A stretch of DNA of 50,576 bases from assembly GCA_018662825.1 (NCBI GenBank), contig JABJFI010000106.1, positions 1 to 50,576 on the forward strand, written 5' to 3'. Source of the stretch: Methanobacteriota archaeon (GTDB lineage: Archaea; Thermoplasmatota; Poseidoniia; Poseidoniales; Poseidoniaceae). A model generated the notes under the pieces. The model was not told the origin of the DNA. It made no database searches and saw only the letters and a program-made list of their open reading frames with translations. Shown here piece after piece: positions 42,531 to 50,576 of this stretch. The stretch's first letter is position 1, and each line of letters starts with the position of its first letter. The translations under genes were made by a program, and so were the position numbers.

Positions 42531-42863
42531 ATGGGTTGGTGGCCGTTTGGGCGAAAGAACAATGGCCGCACACCCGTAAACGACCCTTTGTTAAAGGACA
42601 ATAGGATTTTGATTTCGGAATTAAGAGATGCGTGTGAATTGAATTTTGACAACCCAGAGGAAGCTCGCAGACAAATTCGGAGAATGCAAGTTGAATGGAA
42701 TGATGCTGCCCGCGAGGGTGTTTTGAGCGATACCAATCGTAGTGGATTGGATGCCCGCGCATTCCGTTTACTTACTTGCGAAGATTCCGAATGGATGATT
42801 TGGCTTGACAATCTTGATTTTTGGAAGCCCGGTTGGAGACCCGAGGCAGATGACGAGGATTGA
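42531..42863 (+). CDS. Unrecognised small acidic protein
   Basis: The 110-residue protein begins MGWWPFGRKNNGR and ends acidic (PEADDED). Two predicted helices (ILISELRDACELN, PEEARRQIRRMQVEWNDAAR) form its centre. I choose ATG 42531, because the open frame from 42420 would overlap the divergent rlmH start. No family is recognised. Its end is in line with the start of the GST-like gene, and the two are probably on one transcript. Confidence 0.55.
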   Translation: MGWWPFGRKNNGRTPVNDPLLKDNRILISELRDACELNFDNPEEARRQIRRMQVEWNDAAREGVLSDTNRSGLDARAFRLLTCEDSEWMIWLDNLDFWKPGWRPEADDED

Positions 42864-42889
42864 AGAAGGAGTGCCAACTCCGGCAATCT

Positions 42890-43582
42890 ATGGGTCAAAC
42901 TCCCACTCTCCATATGCTCTACACATGCCCCTTTTGTTGGAAGGTTCGTGGATTAATTGAGCATCTTAATCTTGATGTTGAGTATGTAAGTGTCAATGGT
43001 ATGAAAATCAAGAAGGAAGTGAGTTTTACTGGAGGATGGGGTAAAGTACCTGTTTTCACAGATGAAAAAGGTGAGTTCCATGTTGATTCCACTCCTATGC
43101 TCAAACACATTGATGAGGCATATAACGGTGGTAAATTAGCCGCTATTGGTGACCCTGAACGTCAAACTGAATGGCTCGAATGGGCAGATAGCAAAATGTC
43201 GAAAGCAACAATTCCAATCCTCTACGGGAGCATTGGTTCAGCCTTGAAAACAACAGTGAGAATTTCCAAACTCGAAAAATTTGGATTTATTTCAAAACGG
43301 TTGTATGCATGGGCGGGTTTTCCAATAATGTGGGGCTTTATTGCTCGAAAACGAGTCAAAAAGGATGGGCGGAAACCGAAGCAACTCTGGCATGACTTAC
43401 TGACTGAATTTACAGAAGCCCATGGAACTGAGATGTTTTTTGGTGGCGAGGGCCCAAATCTCGTTGATTTCTCTGTGTTTGGCTATATGCGCTCCATTTC
43501 CCCATTCCCTCAATTTTCATTACTTGAAGACCATGACAAAGGTATGGCATGGTATCAGCGAATGCAAGCGACCCTGCAATGA
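42890..43582 (+). CDS. Glutathione S-transferase-like / glutaredoxin-type protein
   Basis: The N-terminal thioredoxin-like domain has the redox-type motif YTCPFCWKVRGLIEHLNLDV near residues 11-30, a cis-Pro segment GKVPVF near residue 56 and VDSTPMLKHIDEAY. The C-terminal half is helical like a GST domain (GPNLVDFSVFGYMRSI). The layout resembles membrane-associated prostaglandin E synthase-2 and glutaredoxin-2-like proteins. I start at ATG 42890. TTG 42860 is in frame and overlaps the previous stop region. Since most archaea do not make glutathione, the thiol partner is uncertain. Confidence 0.72.
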   Translation: MGQTPTLHMLYTCPFCWKVRGLIEHLNLDVEYVSVNGMKIKKEVSFTGGWGKVPVFTDEKGEFHVDSTPMLKHIDEAYNGGKLAAIGDPERQTEWLEWADSKMSKATIPILYGSIGSALKTTVRISKLEKFGFISKRLYAWAGFPIMWGFIARKRVKKDGRKPKQLWHDLLTEFTEAHGTEMFFGGEGPNLVDFSVFGYMRSISPFPQFSLLEDHDKGMAWYQRMQATLQ

Positions 43583-43591
43583 GGTGAGAAC

Positions 43592-44440
43592 TTGGCCATT
43601 CAATACTATGATATTGAATTCTCTCCAATTCAAGCGGGAAGCGTTTTTCTAGGCACTGAAAAAGGAGGGTGGATCTATAGCGGCCAACGACCTCGGCATG
43701 AGGTTCAATGTCCTGATTATTATGTAATGAAAACTGCATTATCGCAAAATCAACTCCAACAACTGCTTCAACGCGAGGGTGAAAATATTCTGTTGAGCGG
43801 CGAACGTATAGAAAAAATTTGTATGCGCTTGTCAGAAGGTTTTGAAGCGAAAGACCATGGCCTTGACCCGGGGAAATCATGGGAAATTCGTTGTCCAAGT
43901 GAAGGAGAATGGCGATATGCCCATGAACAAATCCAATTCGAACTCACCCCCGGGAAAATCGAAGTATTGGCTGATAGTGTTTCGAATAATTACCGGGGAG
44001 CAATGATGGATGGTCGACCACGTACTTTCACAGGAATCGGCCCAATGGCAGAACATCGAGCTGCGATAGAAACCCATCCAACCCAAGAGGGCATAACTGC
44101 ACTTTCAAGCGCACCTATGGACCGAGAGTTGAGAGATCTTACCATCCGTCTTGTCATTACACCAGTGCGCGAAAGTGAGCCGATTTGTGTGCCACATAAT
44201 GCCGATTTGGCAGCCAATATTCGTGGCGAAATGTTTTGGACGTTTGTCCTCGGAATACTCCCTTCTTTTGTCATTCCTATCGCCAGAGGAATGGGAAGTT
44301 ATGCAACCGATGGTTGGGCCAACTTACTCTTTGGGGGATTGTGCGCTGGTTTTGCCACAGGAGCAGTTTGGCGGCCCCGCCGACCTACAATCTTCTTTGA
44401 CGATATTGCGAAATCAATCATCACTGGCGGGCGTGACTAA
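43592..44440 (+). CDS. Formylglycine-generating-enzyme-like protein with two membrane helices
   Basis: The first 210 residues follow the sulfatase-modifying factor (FGE) pattern in weakened form. GQRPRHEVQCPDYYVMKTAL corresponds to the E.P.H.V....Y...T segment, and WEIRCPSEGEWRYAH to RLP(S/T)EAEWEYA. ITPVRES may correspond to the R.RGGS end. The catalytic cysteines of FGE are not visible in that end, so oxidase activity is doubtful. Two transmembrane helices follow (FWTFVLGILPSFVIPIARG and WANLLFGGLCAGFATGAVW), then a short tail. The start is TTG 43592, supported by GAGGTGA four bases before it. The gene overlaps the convergent maeB by 27 bases. Confidence 0.6.
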   Translation: MAIQYYDIEFSPIQAGSVFLGTEKGGWIYSGQRPRHEVQCPDYYVMKTALSQNQLQQLLQREGENILLSGERIEKICMRLSEGFEAKDHGLDPGKSWEIRCPSEGEWRYAHEQIQFELTPGKIEVLADSVSNNYRGAMMDGRPRTFTGIGPMAEHRAAIETHPTQEGITALSSAPMDRELRDLTIRLVITPVRESEPICVPHNADLAANIRGEMFWTFVLGILPSFVIPIARGMGSYATDGWANLLFGGLCAGFATGAVWRPRRPTIFFDDIAKSIITGGRD

Positions 44441-46735
44441 AGACTCCCAATATGAATCTTGACGAATCGCGTCTGCGGCACATATTGCAGCCATGTTCAC
44501 GATGTGCCGGACGCCATCTTGACGGGCTACAAGTTGCACTGGCTTCTGCATTCCTTCCAAGATTGGGCCAGTCATTTCTGCATCTCCGAGTTCTTCGAGT
44601 AATTTGTAGGCGATATTAGCCGCAGCAAGGTTTGGCAAGACCAGAACATTTGCCGGACCATTGAAATCCATAAACGGATATTCAATCTGTACTTCCCCGT
44701 TGAGTGCAGTATCTGCTTGCATTGGTCCATCAATCACGAGTGATGGGTCTAGTTCTCGGGCAAATTCTATTGCGTCTTCAATTCGTTCAGAGCGTTGAGC
44801 GCGGCTTGAACCAAAATTCGAAAAAGATAGCATCGCAACTCTTGGATCTACGCCAAAGCGTCGGGCGACTTTTGCAGTTTGAACTGCAATTTCAGCAAGG
44901 GTTCTACTGTCGGGATAGACATTTACTGTTGCATCTGCGAGAAATATTGTCCGGCCTTTGACATTCATCATGTAGCAGCCAACAACGCAATGCGAATTTT
45001 CATCTGCACCTATGAGTTCGAGTGTCGGGCGCAATACATCGCCATAATTTCTACTGACTCCACCTACAAAGCCGTCAGCATCGCCATTCACGACCATTTG
45101 ACTGGCAAAATAAGGCCGTGATTTGAGTAAGCGATGGGCATCAGCATAAGTCAGCCCTTTTCGGCTACGTTTTTGCATAAACTTTTCAGCAAAAATTCCT
45201 TTACGACGTTTGTCTTTACGGGGGTCGAAAACTTCGTATTCGAAATGTAACCCGAGTTCTTCAATCATAGTTTCAATTCGCTTTACTGGGCCCAATAATA
45301 TAGGGTAGCAGATTTTCTGGTCGACCAATTGAGCAGCCGCACGCAAGACTTTCTCATTATCGCCTTCGGGGAATACAATTCGCTTTCCTCTACCTCGAAC
45401 TTGATTGATAACGTGCCTCATAATTGAATAAGAAAGACCCAGACGAGCCTCTAATTTTTCACGGTAATCGACAATTGAAAATTCCTCGGGTTTGACGGCA
45501 GCCACGCCTTCTTGGACTGCGGCTTGAGCAACAGCAGAAGCCTCCCAAATCAAAACACGGCGGTCAAATGGTTTGGGAATAATGTATTCTGGGCCATATT
45601 GCATTGTTGCTCCATCATATGCAGCCGAAATATAGTCCGGCACCGGTTCTTTTGCAAGTAAGGCAAGTGCCCGAGTGGCTGCCATTTTCATTCCTTGGGT
45701 AATGTCGCGAGCGCGGACATCAAGTGCTCCTCGGAAGATGTAAGGGAAGCCTAGAACATTGTTGACTTGGTTCGGGTAATCCGAACGACCTGTAGCAATA
45801 ATTGCATCATCACGAACTTCCAAGATTTGCTCGGGGGTGATTTCGGGTGTTGGGTTGGCAAGGGCGAAAATTATTGGCTTTTTAGCCATCGAAGCGACCA
45901 TTTCTTTATTGACAAGTCCGCCTCTTGAAAGGCCGAGCATAACATCCGCATTCCGCAATGCATCTGCTAAATCACCTGCCTCTCTGTCATGGGCAAATGG
46001 TGCTTTGTACTCATTCAACTCACCTGCTTCAAGACGTGCTTTTGTAACAATACCTTTACTGTCAACCATAGATATGTTTTTGCGGGTAACACCGATTGAG
46101 ACATAGTGATTCGCACAAGCAATAGCACTCGCACCAGCACCAATGACGACCACTTTGATGGTATCAAGGCTTTTTTCTTGAATTTCAACAGCATTGAGTA
46201 ATGCTGCAGCAGAAATTATAGCCGTACCATGTTGGTCGTCATGCATGACTGGTATATCAGTCGCTTCTGCAATTCTTCTTTCGATTTCAAAACATTCAGG
46301 AGCTTTGATGTCTTCAAGATTAATTCCACCGAACGTCTTTGAAATATTTACGACCGTTTCAATGAATGATTCGGGGTCTTCGGTATCGACTTCAATATCA
46401 AACACATCGATATCGGCAAATGTCTTCAGCAAAAGGCCCTTACCTTCCATAACCGGTTTACTGGCAAGCGCACCGATGTTTCCAAGCCCAAGTACTGCTG
46501 TTCCGTTCGATATGACTGCAACCAAATTTCCTTTCGAAGTATAGCGATAAGCATCCTCAGGCCGTTCTGCGATATCTAAGCAGGGATAAGCAACACCTGG
46601 TGAATAAGCAAGACTCAGTTCATGGGCTGTTGAATGGGGTTTCGTAGGTACAACCTTGATTTTACCACGCGGTTTCGCCTCATGATATTCCAGCGCTTCT
46701 TTTCGAAGCAAGCGCTCTTTTTTATCGAGATTCAT
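44414..46735 (-). CDS. maeB: NADP-dependent malic enzyme fused to phosphotransacetylase-like domain
   Basis: MaeB decarboxylates malate to pyruvate. The N-terminal half (residues 1-420) is the malic enzyme: AYSPGVAYPCLDIAERPEDA, KGNLVAVISNGTAVLGLGNI, the metal region FADIDVFDIEV, HDDQHGTAIISAAALLNA and the nucleotide loop VVIGAGASAIACANHY. The C-terminal half is a phosphate acetyltransferase-like domain: RIVFPEGDNEKVLRAA, SFSNFGSSRAQRSERI and VLVLPNLAAANIAYK. In the bacterial fusion this domain is regulatory, not catalytic; that may hold here. The 773 residues match the fusion. I start at ATG 46735; ATG 46753 is also in frame. It feeds pyruvate and NADPH from TCA-cycle malate, and icd is also in the window. 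Confidence 0.93.
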   Translation of the reverse strand: MNLDKKERLLRKEALEYHEAKPRGKIKVVPTKPHSTAHELSLAYSPGVAYPCLDIAERPEDAYRYTSKGNLVAVISNGTAVLGLGNIGALASKPVMEGKGLLLKTFADIDVFDIEVDTEDPESFIETVVNISKTFGGINLEDIKAPECFEIERRIAEATDIPVMHDDQHGTAIISAAALLNAVEIQEKSLDTIKVVVIGAGASAIACANHYVSIGVTRKNISMVDSKGIVTKARLEAGELNEYKAPFAHDREAGDLADALRNADVMLGLSRGGLVNKEMVASMAKKPIIFALANPTPEITPEQILEVRDDAIIATGRSDYPNQVNNVLGFPYIFRGALDVRARDITQGMKMAATRALALLAKEPVPDYISAAYDGATMQYGPEYIIPKPFDRRVLIWEASAVAQAAVQEGVAAVKPEEFSIVDYREKLEARLGLSYSIMRHVINQVRGRGKRIVFPEGDNEKVLRAAAQLVDQKICYPILLGPVKRIETMIEELGLHFEYEVFDPRKDKRRKGIFAEKFMQKRSRKGLTYADAHRLLKSRPYFASQMVVNGDADGFVGGVSRNYGDVLRPTLELIGADENSHCVVGCYMMNVKGRTIFLADATVNVYPDSRTLAEIAVQTAKVARRFGVDPRVAMLSFSNFGSSRAQRSERIEDAIEFARELDPSLVIDGPMQADTALNGEVQIEYPFMDFNGPANVLVLPNLAAANIAYKLLEELGDAEMTGPILEGMQKPVQLVARQDGVRHIVNMAAICAADAIRQDSYWESLVTPASDD

Positions 46736-46977
46736 AGTTGGACCTTGCCTCACGAAGCAGGTCTTAGGTTTGAGTGTTGCGTGAAAGGCAACGGCTTTGG
46801 AGTCTATCTGTATACATGCGTTGGATTTTCGAGACTGAAATTATATTCAACACCAAGAAAAGAAAAAACAAGATTCTAAAAAATCGTATGTATTTTGGGC
46901 CTTAATTCGATGAGATGTTTTTACACGGCTGAGGGGCCCTTTCAAATACCCTAAAACCCCGATGGTGAGTGACGAAC
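46736..46977. other. Divergent promoter region between maeB and the secreted giant
   Basis: This 242-base AT-rich gap separates two divergent genes and should hold both promoters. A small stem (GTTGC at 46776-46780, GCAAC at 46788-46792) and an A-rich tract at about 46855-46875 are visible. No single TATA element stands out. Confidence 0.4.
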
Positions 46978-49900
46978 ATGAAGGTGAACTCTGCGACCCT
47001 GCCTCGCGACGCTCAAAGAGCACTGCTTCTAGTTGTGTTAATGCTGCTTTCATCGACTGCACCTTTACTTACAATCCCCAGTGTTTCCGCCCATGAATCC
47101 ACCAGCGATACCATTTGGCCTCAAGAGGGTAGTGAAGATACTGGTTGGGTCCAGTTAGACGCGGTTGGTGCAAATGCAGTTACTGGTGGTCAAGCAAGTG
47201 CTTCATGGACTTTAGAATTCGCACCAGGTGCTGACCTGTCTAACGTTTCCTTCCAAATAAGAGTCAATGGAAGTGATGGCTTGATGATTGAAGAACCGAT
47301 GCTTGTAGCGAGTGACATAGGTGTCAATTTACTCGACTGGAGAGGACTTGGTATGCTTGGTTCACAAGACAGTTTTATCGGTCCAAATCCTTATTCTGGG
47401 CGTCTAAATCCTAACAGTGATTCCGGCGCAACTTGGACGCTTCCTTCTGATGCTGAAATTACAGACTTAGTCATCGAGGCGCTTTCGCCTGTCGATCCGG
47501 TCGTCGCACTAGTCCCATTGGAACTCGATATTCGGGCATCCGCAATTCACCCGGTCGACGGAAGGATGTATCTTGCTATCGATGAAGCTCTTTTGGCATT
47601 GGATTACTCAAATGACCCAATTGTCATTGATGTGATTGAGTTCGAATCTCAAATCAATGATTTAGCGATTGATATATCCAATAATTTGCTTCATGTTCTT
47701 ACCCTCGACGAAGGTTTCTATGCATATTCTCTTGACGATACAAGTGAGCAAACTGCTCTTTCAGTTTCTTCAACCTACGACCAATTCATGATTGCATCCA
47801 ATGGCTATGTCTTCGCAGCCAATCAAAATGGAGTAGTGCAATGGGATGGACAGAGTTGGCAGTCCTCCGTGGTGAAAACTACAAGCGGTGCTTGCCTCGA
47901 TATGATAGAAGTCGATAATATCCTTTACATTTCATTTGATGGCGAAGGAGTTGTTCGTTGGGATTTGAATTCGGGAAGCGCATTGTCAACCTGGACTTCT
48001 GCTAACAGTCTCCACTCCGATGAAATTACTGAAATGATTGTTTCTGGTAATCAGTTGCTTTTCGCTTCTCCTAGCAATGGTTTGGCGCGCTATGATTGGA
48101 GTTCTGGTTTTTGGCTCTCGACATGGAATGATGGAAATTGGCTTACAAGTAATACCATCAATGGCATGGTTCGTTCCGGCTCTGATTTATTCATCTTGAG
48201 CGGGGATAATCTCCATGAATACGACACGAATGTAGGTGTCTTTTCATCCTCTCAGCCGATTTCGGCATTTGGATTGACTGGTGATGGCAAGGACCTCATA
48301 GTATGGCCCGCCCTTGGCAATCGTGCTCCTGCGGCAGAGATGTTGTTACTTGGGAATGGGTTTGGTTCGTTTGCTGAATTGACTCCTGGTTCAACACCGC
48401 TTCAAACAGGAACCCTCCTTATCGGAAGCGGTCCAACATCGTCTAGCATGCAAGATGCAACCGAATTGAATGGTGTCGTTTTTGTCGCTGCAGATGATTG
48501 GATGAATCGATTTGATACCCAATCTTCTCGCTGGCTTCAACCGATTTATTTGGGAACGGCTGTCAATCAATTGATGAATGATGGTTCACATGTTTTCATC
48601 GCATCTGAAAGCGGATTGCATCAAATGCATAACAATGGAACACTACTTCAAACTTGGAATTCTTCAAATTCTGATTTGAATGATGACAGTATCATTCGTG
48701 TCGACTCTGATGGTTCGACTGTTGTTGGCATCACAGGTCAAGGCCAAATGCTCCGTGTTGATTTAACGGGCGTGCTACCTTCTGCTGCTCCTGTCTACGA
48801 TACTGCAGCTGTTGACCTTGCTCTGTTCAGTAACACGGTACACTTAGCAACAGATACCAGTGGGGTCCTTCGATATGACCTTACCAATGACTCATGGTTA
48901 ACACCATGGATTTCTACTGGCGTCAACGGCGCAAATAATGTCCCAGTCGCAGTCACTGGCAATATCCTCTACTTTGGCATACCTGGGTATGGAGTTGCTC
49001 GAAAGGACCTTTCAACTGGAGAATTAATGTCTCCACTTACCGAGTTGAGTAACACCGGTGGGCAAAGTTCAGCAACATCTGTACTTCCAAATGATAACAT
49101 CTACGCATTAGAGGCAGATGGAAGCAACCTCTACATCGGAACTAGCGCAGGAGCTATTGAATGGGATGGGTCGAGTTCTACATCATTCCAAACCGGTCGT
49201 CAATGGGATACTCGGCCCCAACAATATTTCGATTTCGCAGTATCTGGAGGGACCATATATGCGGGAACAAACATTGGTGTTTGTTCTTGGTCAACAAGTC
49301 AAATATCTTCTACAGATCCCGATTGTCTCAATGTTCAAGACGGTATGCCAAACTGGGCAACTTATTCTGTTGAAGCCGATAGTTACGGCTACATTTTCGG
49401 AGGAACGACGTCTGGGGTTGGAATCATAACTGCCTCTCCATTTGATGTCGTCGGAGAATGGGAGGCTGGTGAGCAAACCAATAACGCTCCAGTTGTTGTT
49501 ATTGGCGACACGGCGTTTATCGCCTTGGACGGTATAGGAATCGCACGCTATGACATTACAAATAACGCATGGCTGACCCTCTGGACTGAAGACAATTTCT
49601 TAGATGGCGGAAACGAAGATGCAACTGCTCTTTCAGTTGACCTTGACCCAAATAATATTTGGATTGGAGGTTCGGATGGATTCCAACTTCTCAATGCCAC
49701 AACTGGATTTGAAGTCTATGATATCGAGAAGTCGAGCAGTCTTTTTGCTGGAAACGGCGACCCACTTGACATGATTCTCTATGGAAATGTCATGTATTAT
49801 CATGATGGCACCAGCAGCGATAATATCTATCGTTTTGATGCCCTAAACTACACTGCACTCTCGGCATTAGATGCTGGAGCACAGGTTGATGAAAACAATG

Positions 49901-50576
49901 GAGATGTCAATGGCCTCGGCATTGTTGATGATATTCTTATGGCAAGTGTATCTTCGCCAAACTGGTGGCAAGTCGATGGCTCCGGCGGTATTGCTCAATG
50001 GAACATAAGCAACGGTTCTTGGGGTGAAAGCATCTTACCAATTGGACAAGTTGACAGAGTCACTGCATACGAATCTACAACTGGAAATCTATGGATTTCT
50101 TGGGGTGAAAGCAATTTGGAACTCGTCGCACCAAACGGCACTACCATCGGGACTTGGGACGACGACGACTTCGATTTCCCGATTCGAGAAATTCTTGAAT
50201 ATAATGGAGAAGTCTTGTTTGCTACTGAAGATGGAGTAGCCCGGTACAATGAATCTAGCAACCAATGGCTCACACTATGGGAAGAAGGTTCTGGCTTGCC
50301 AAATAATGCTGGAAGCCGCATCTATGAATTGTGGACCGATGGCACAAACCTTGTTGTTGGTGGTGGAGACGTCAGTGGCTTTGGACAATTCCAAGGCGGC
50401 GCTGTTTCACATTGGGACGGTAGTACTTGGACTCAATTTGATTTGGGCCAAAGCGGCACTCCAAATGGTTACCCGATTTCTATGGCTATGTGTGGCGGGG
50501 TACTGAATATTGGAATCTATTCAAATAACGGCGGTGTCGCTCGCTTAGACCTCGTAAATAGTACTATCATTGGTTC
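46978..50576 (+). CDS. Giant secreted propeller-repeat protein, 3' end outside window
   Basis: The reading frame is open from ATG 46978 to the window end (about 1199 codons) without a stop, so the gene continues beyond it. It begins MKVNSATLPRDAQRALLLVV and has a hydrophobic signal region (VLMLLSSTAPLLTIPSVSA). The extracellular part starts with a beta domain (ASWTLEFAPGADLSNVSFQI). It continues as a long series of blades such as GVVRWDLNSGSALSTW, GLARYDWSSGFWLSTWN, GVLRYDLTNDSWLTPW and GIARYDITNNAWLTLWTED. These resemble two-component-regulator or WD-like beta-propeller repeats. No enzyme motif is seen. It is divergent from maeB across 242 bases. A surface-binding or scaffold role is inferred. 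Confidence 0.85.
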   Translation, partial: MKVNSATLPRDAQRALLLVVLMLLSSTAPLLTIPSVSAHESTSDTIWPQEGSEDTGWVQLDAVGANAVTGGQASASWTLEFAPGADLSNVSFQIRVNGSDGLMIEEPMLVASDIGVNLLDWRGLGMLGSQDSFIGPNPYSGRLNPNSDSGATWTLPSDAEITDLVIEALSPVDPVVALVPLELDIRASAIHPVDGRMYLAIDEALLALDYSNDPIVIDVIEFESQINDLAIDISNNLLHVLTLDEGFYAYSLDDTSEQTALSVSSTYDQFMIASNGYVFAANQNGVVQWDGQSWQSSVVKTTSGACLDMIEVDNILYISFDGEGVVRWDLNSGSALSTWTSANSLHSDEITEMIVSGNQLLFASPSNGLARYDWSSGFWLSTWNDGNWLTSNTINGMVRSGSDLFILSGDNLHEYDTNVGVFSSSQPISAFGLTGDGKDLIVWPALGNRAPAAEMLLLGNGFGSFAELTPGSTPLQTGTLLIGSGPTSSSMQDATELNGVVFVAADDWMNRFDTQSSRWLQPIYLGTAVNQLMNDGSHVFIASESGLHQMHNNGTLLQTWNSSNSDLNDDSIIRVDSDGSTVVGITGQGQMLRVDLTGVLPSAAPVYDTAAVDLALFSNTVHLATDTSGVLRYDLTNDSWLTPWISTGVNGANNVPVAVTGNILYFGIPGYGVARKDLSTGELMSPLTELSNTGGQSSATSVLPNDNIYALEADGSNLYIGTSAGAIEWDGSSSTSFQTGRQWDTRPQQYFDFAVSGGTIYAGTNIGVCSWSTSQISSTDPDCLNVQDGMPNWATYSVEADSYGYIFGGTTSGVGIITASPFDVVGEWEAGEQTNNAPVVVIGDTAFIALDGIGIARYDITNNAWLTLWTEDNFLDGGNEDATALSVDLDPNNIWIGGSDGFQLLNATTGFEVYDIEKSSSLFAGNGDPLDMILYGNVMYYHDGTSSDNIYRFDALNYTALSALDAGAQVDENNGDVNGLGIVDDILMASVSSPNWWQVDGSGGIAQWNISNGSWGESILPIGQVDRVTAYESTTGNLWISWGESNLELVAPNGTTIGTWDDDDFDFPIREILEYNGEVLFATEDGVARYNESSNQWLTLWEEGSGLPNNAGSRIYELWTDGTNLVVGGGDVSGFGQFQGGAVSHWDGSTWTQFDLGQSGTPNGYPISMAMCGGVLNIGIYSNNGGVARLDLVNSTIIG

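Overview
The window looks like a piece of a planktonic euryarchaeon of the Thermoplasmata side, most likely Marine Group II (Candidatus Poseidoniales). This assignment is an inference from gene content. Archaeal information genes are present: Pus10, L21e, RNA polymerase subunit F (Rpb4), DUF655, RadA, an AK6/Fap7-type kinase, and an initiator tRNA with an A1:U72 pair. They sit beside bacterial-type genes (exonuclease VII subunits, RlmH, a malic enzyme-phosphotransacetylase fusion, FtsZ, CorA) and several very large secreted or anchored proteins. Genes are tightly packed, many start after a GAGGTGA-like Shine-Dalgarno, and a few starts are TTG or GTG.

Layout. 1-3365 holds a translation/transcription cluster: the 3' part of pus10, rpl21e, rpoF, DUF655 and ksgA/dim1. 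3463-8000 is a plus-strand run: an unrecognised zinc-ribbon protein, a 2Fe-2S ferredoxin, a small membrane protein, CorA, xseA-xseB and a DUF59-like protein. 8079-11436 is a compact minus-strand group: an orphan amino-methyltransferase for DNA, an M24 peptidase, a small zinc-binding protein and a protein that may contain two histone folds. 11577-14249 has pgk, tRNA-Thr(CGU) and an SAH/MTA/5'-deoxyadenosine deaminase-like amidohydrolase. 14250-20671 is minus strand: a small membrane protein, a Ca2+/H+ antiporter, a 1080-residue Fn3-like surface protein, a CDP-alcohol phosphatidyltransferase and the AK6-like kinase. 20809-25038 contains a helical protein, initiator tRNA-Met, a lipoprotein, radA and ftsZ.

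25039-32190 is the most unusual part. A small anchored secreted protein is followed by a tRNA-Gly-like gene whose anticodon reads ACC. Next comes a roughly 2030-residue surface protein that looks more AT-rich than its neighbours. Its domains appear nested: a TIG domain is split by about 1370 residues that hold a seven-repeat propeller, a LamG domain, a second LamG domain itself split by another seven-repeat propeller, and a third LamG domain. Thrombospondin-3-like calcium repeats, a membrane segment and a cytoplasmic tail follow.

32309-46735 returns to housekeeping and lineage-specific genes: OsmC, isocitrate dehydrogenase, a 1129-residue helical protein with a C-terminal PIN nuclease domain and an RG-rich stretch, a DHH phosphoesterase, a Nudix hydrolase, cobalamin adenosyltransferase, DUF2203, two membrane proteins, RlmH, a GST-like protein, a formylglycine-generating-enzyme-like membrane protein and MaeB. 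From 46978 to the window end runs another secreted propeller-rich giant that is cut by the window edge.

No CRISPR array, insertion sequence, rRNA gene or recognisable anti-phage cassette was seen. The strongest candidates for something undescribed are the nested surface protein at 26098-32190, the PIN/solenoid/RG protein at 33981-37370, and the methyltransferase-linked histone-fold-like protein at 8079-8900.
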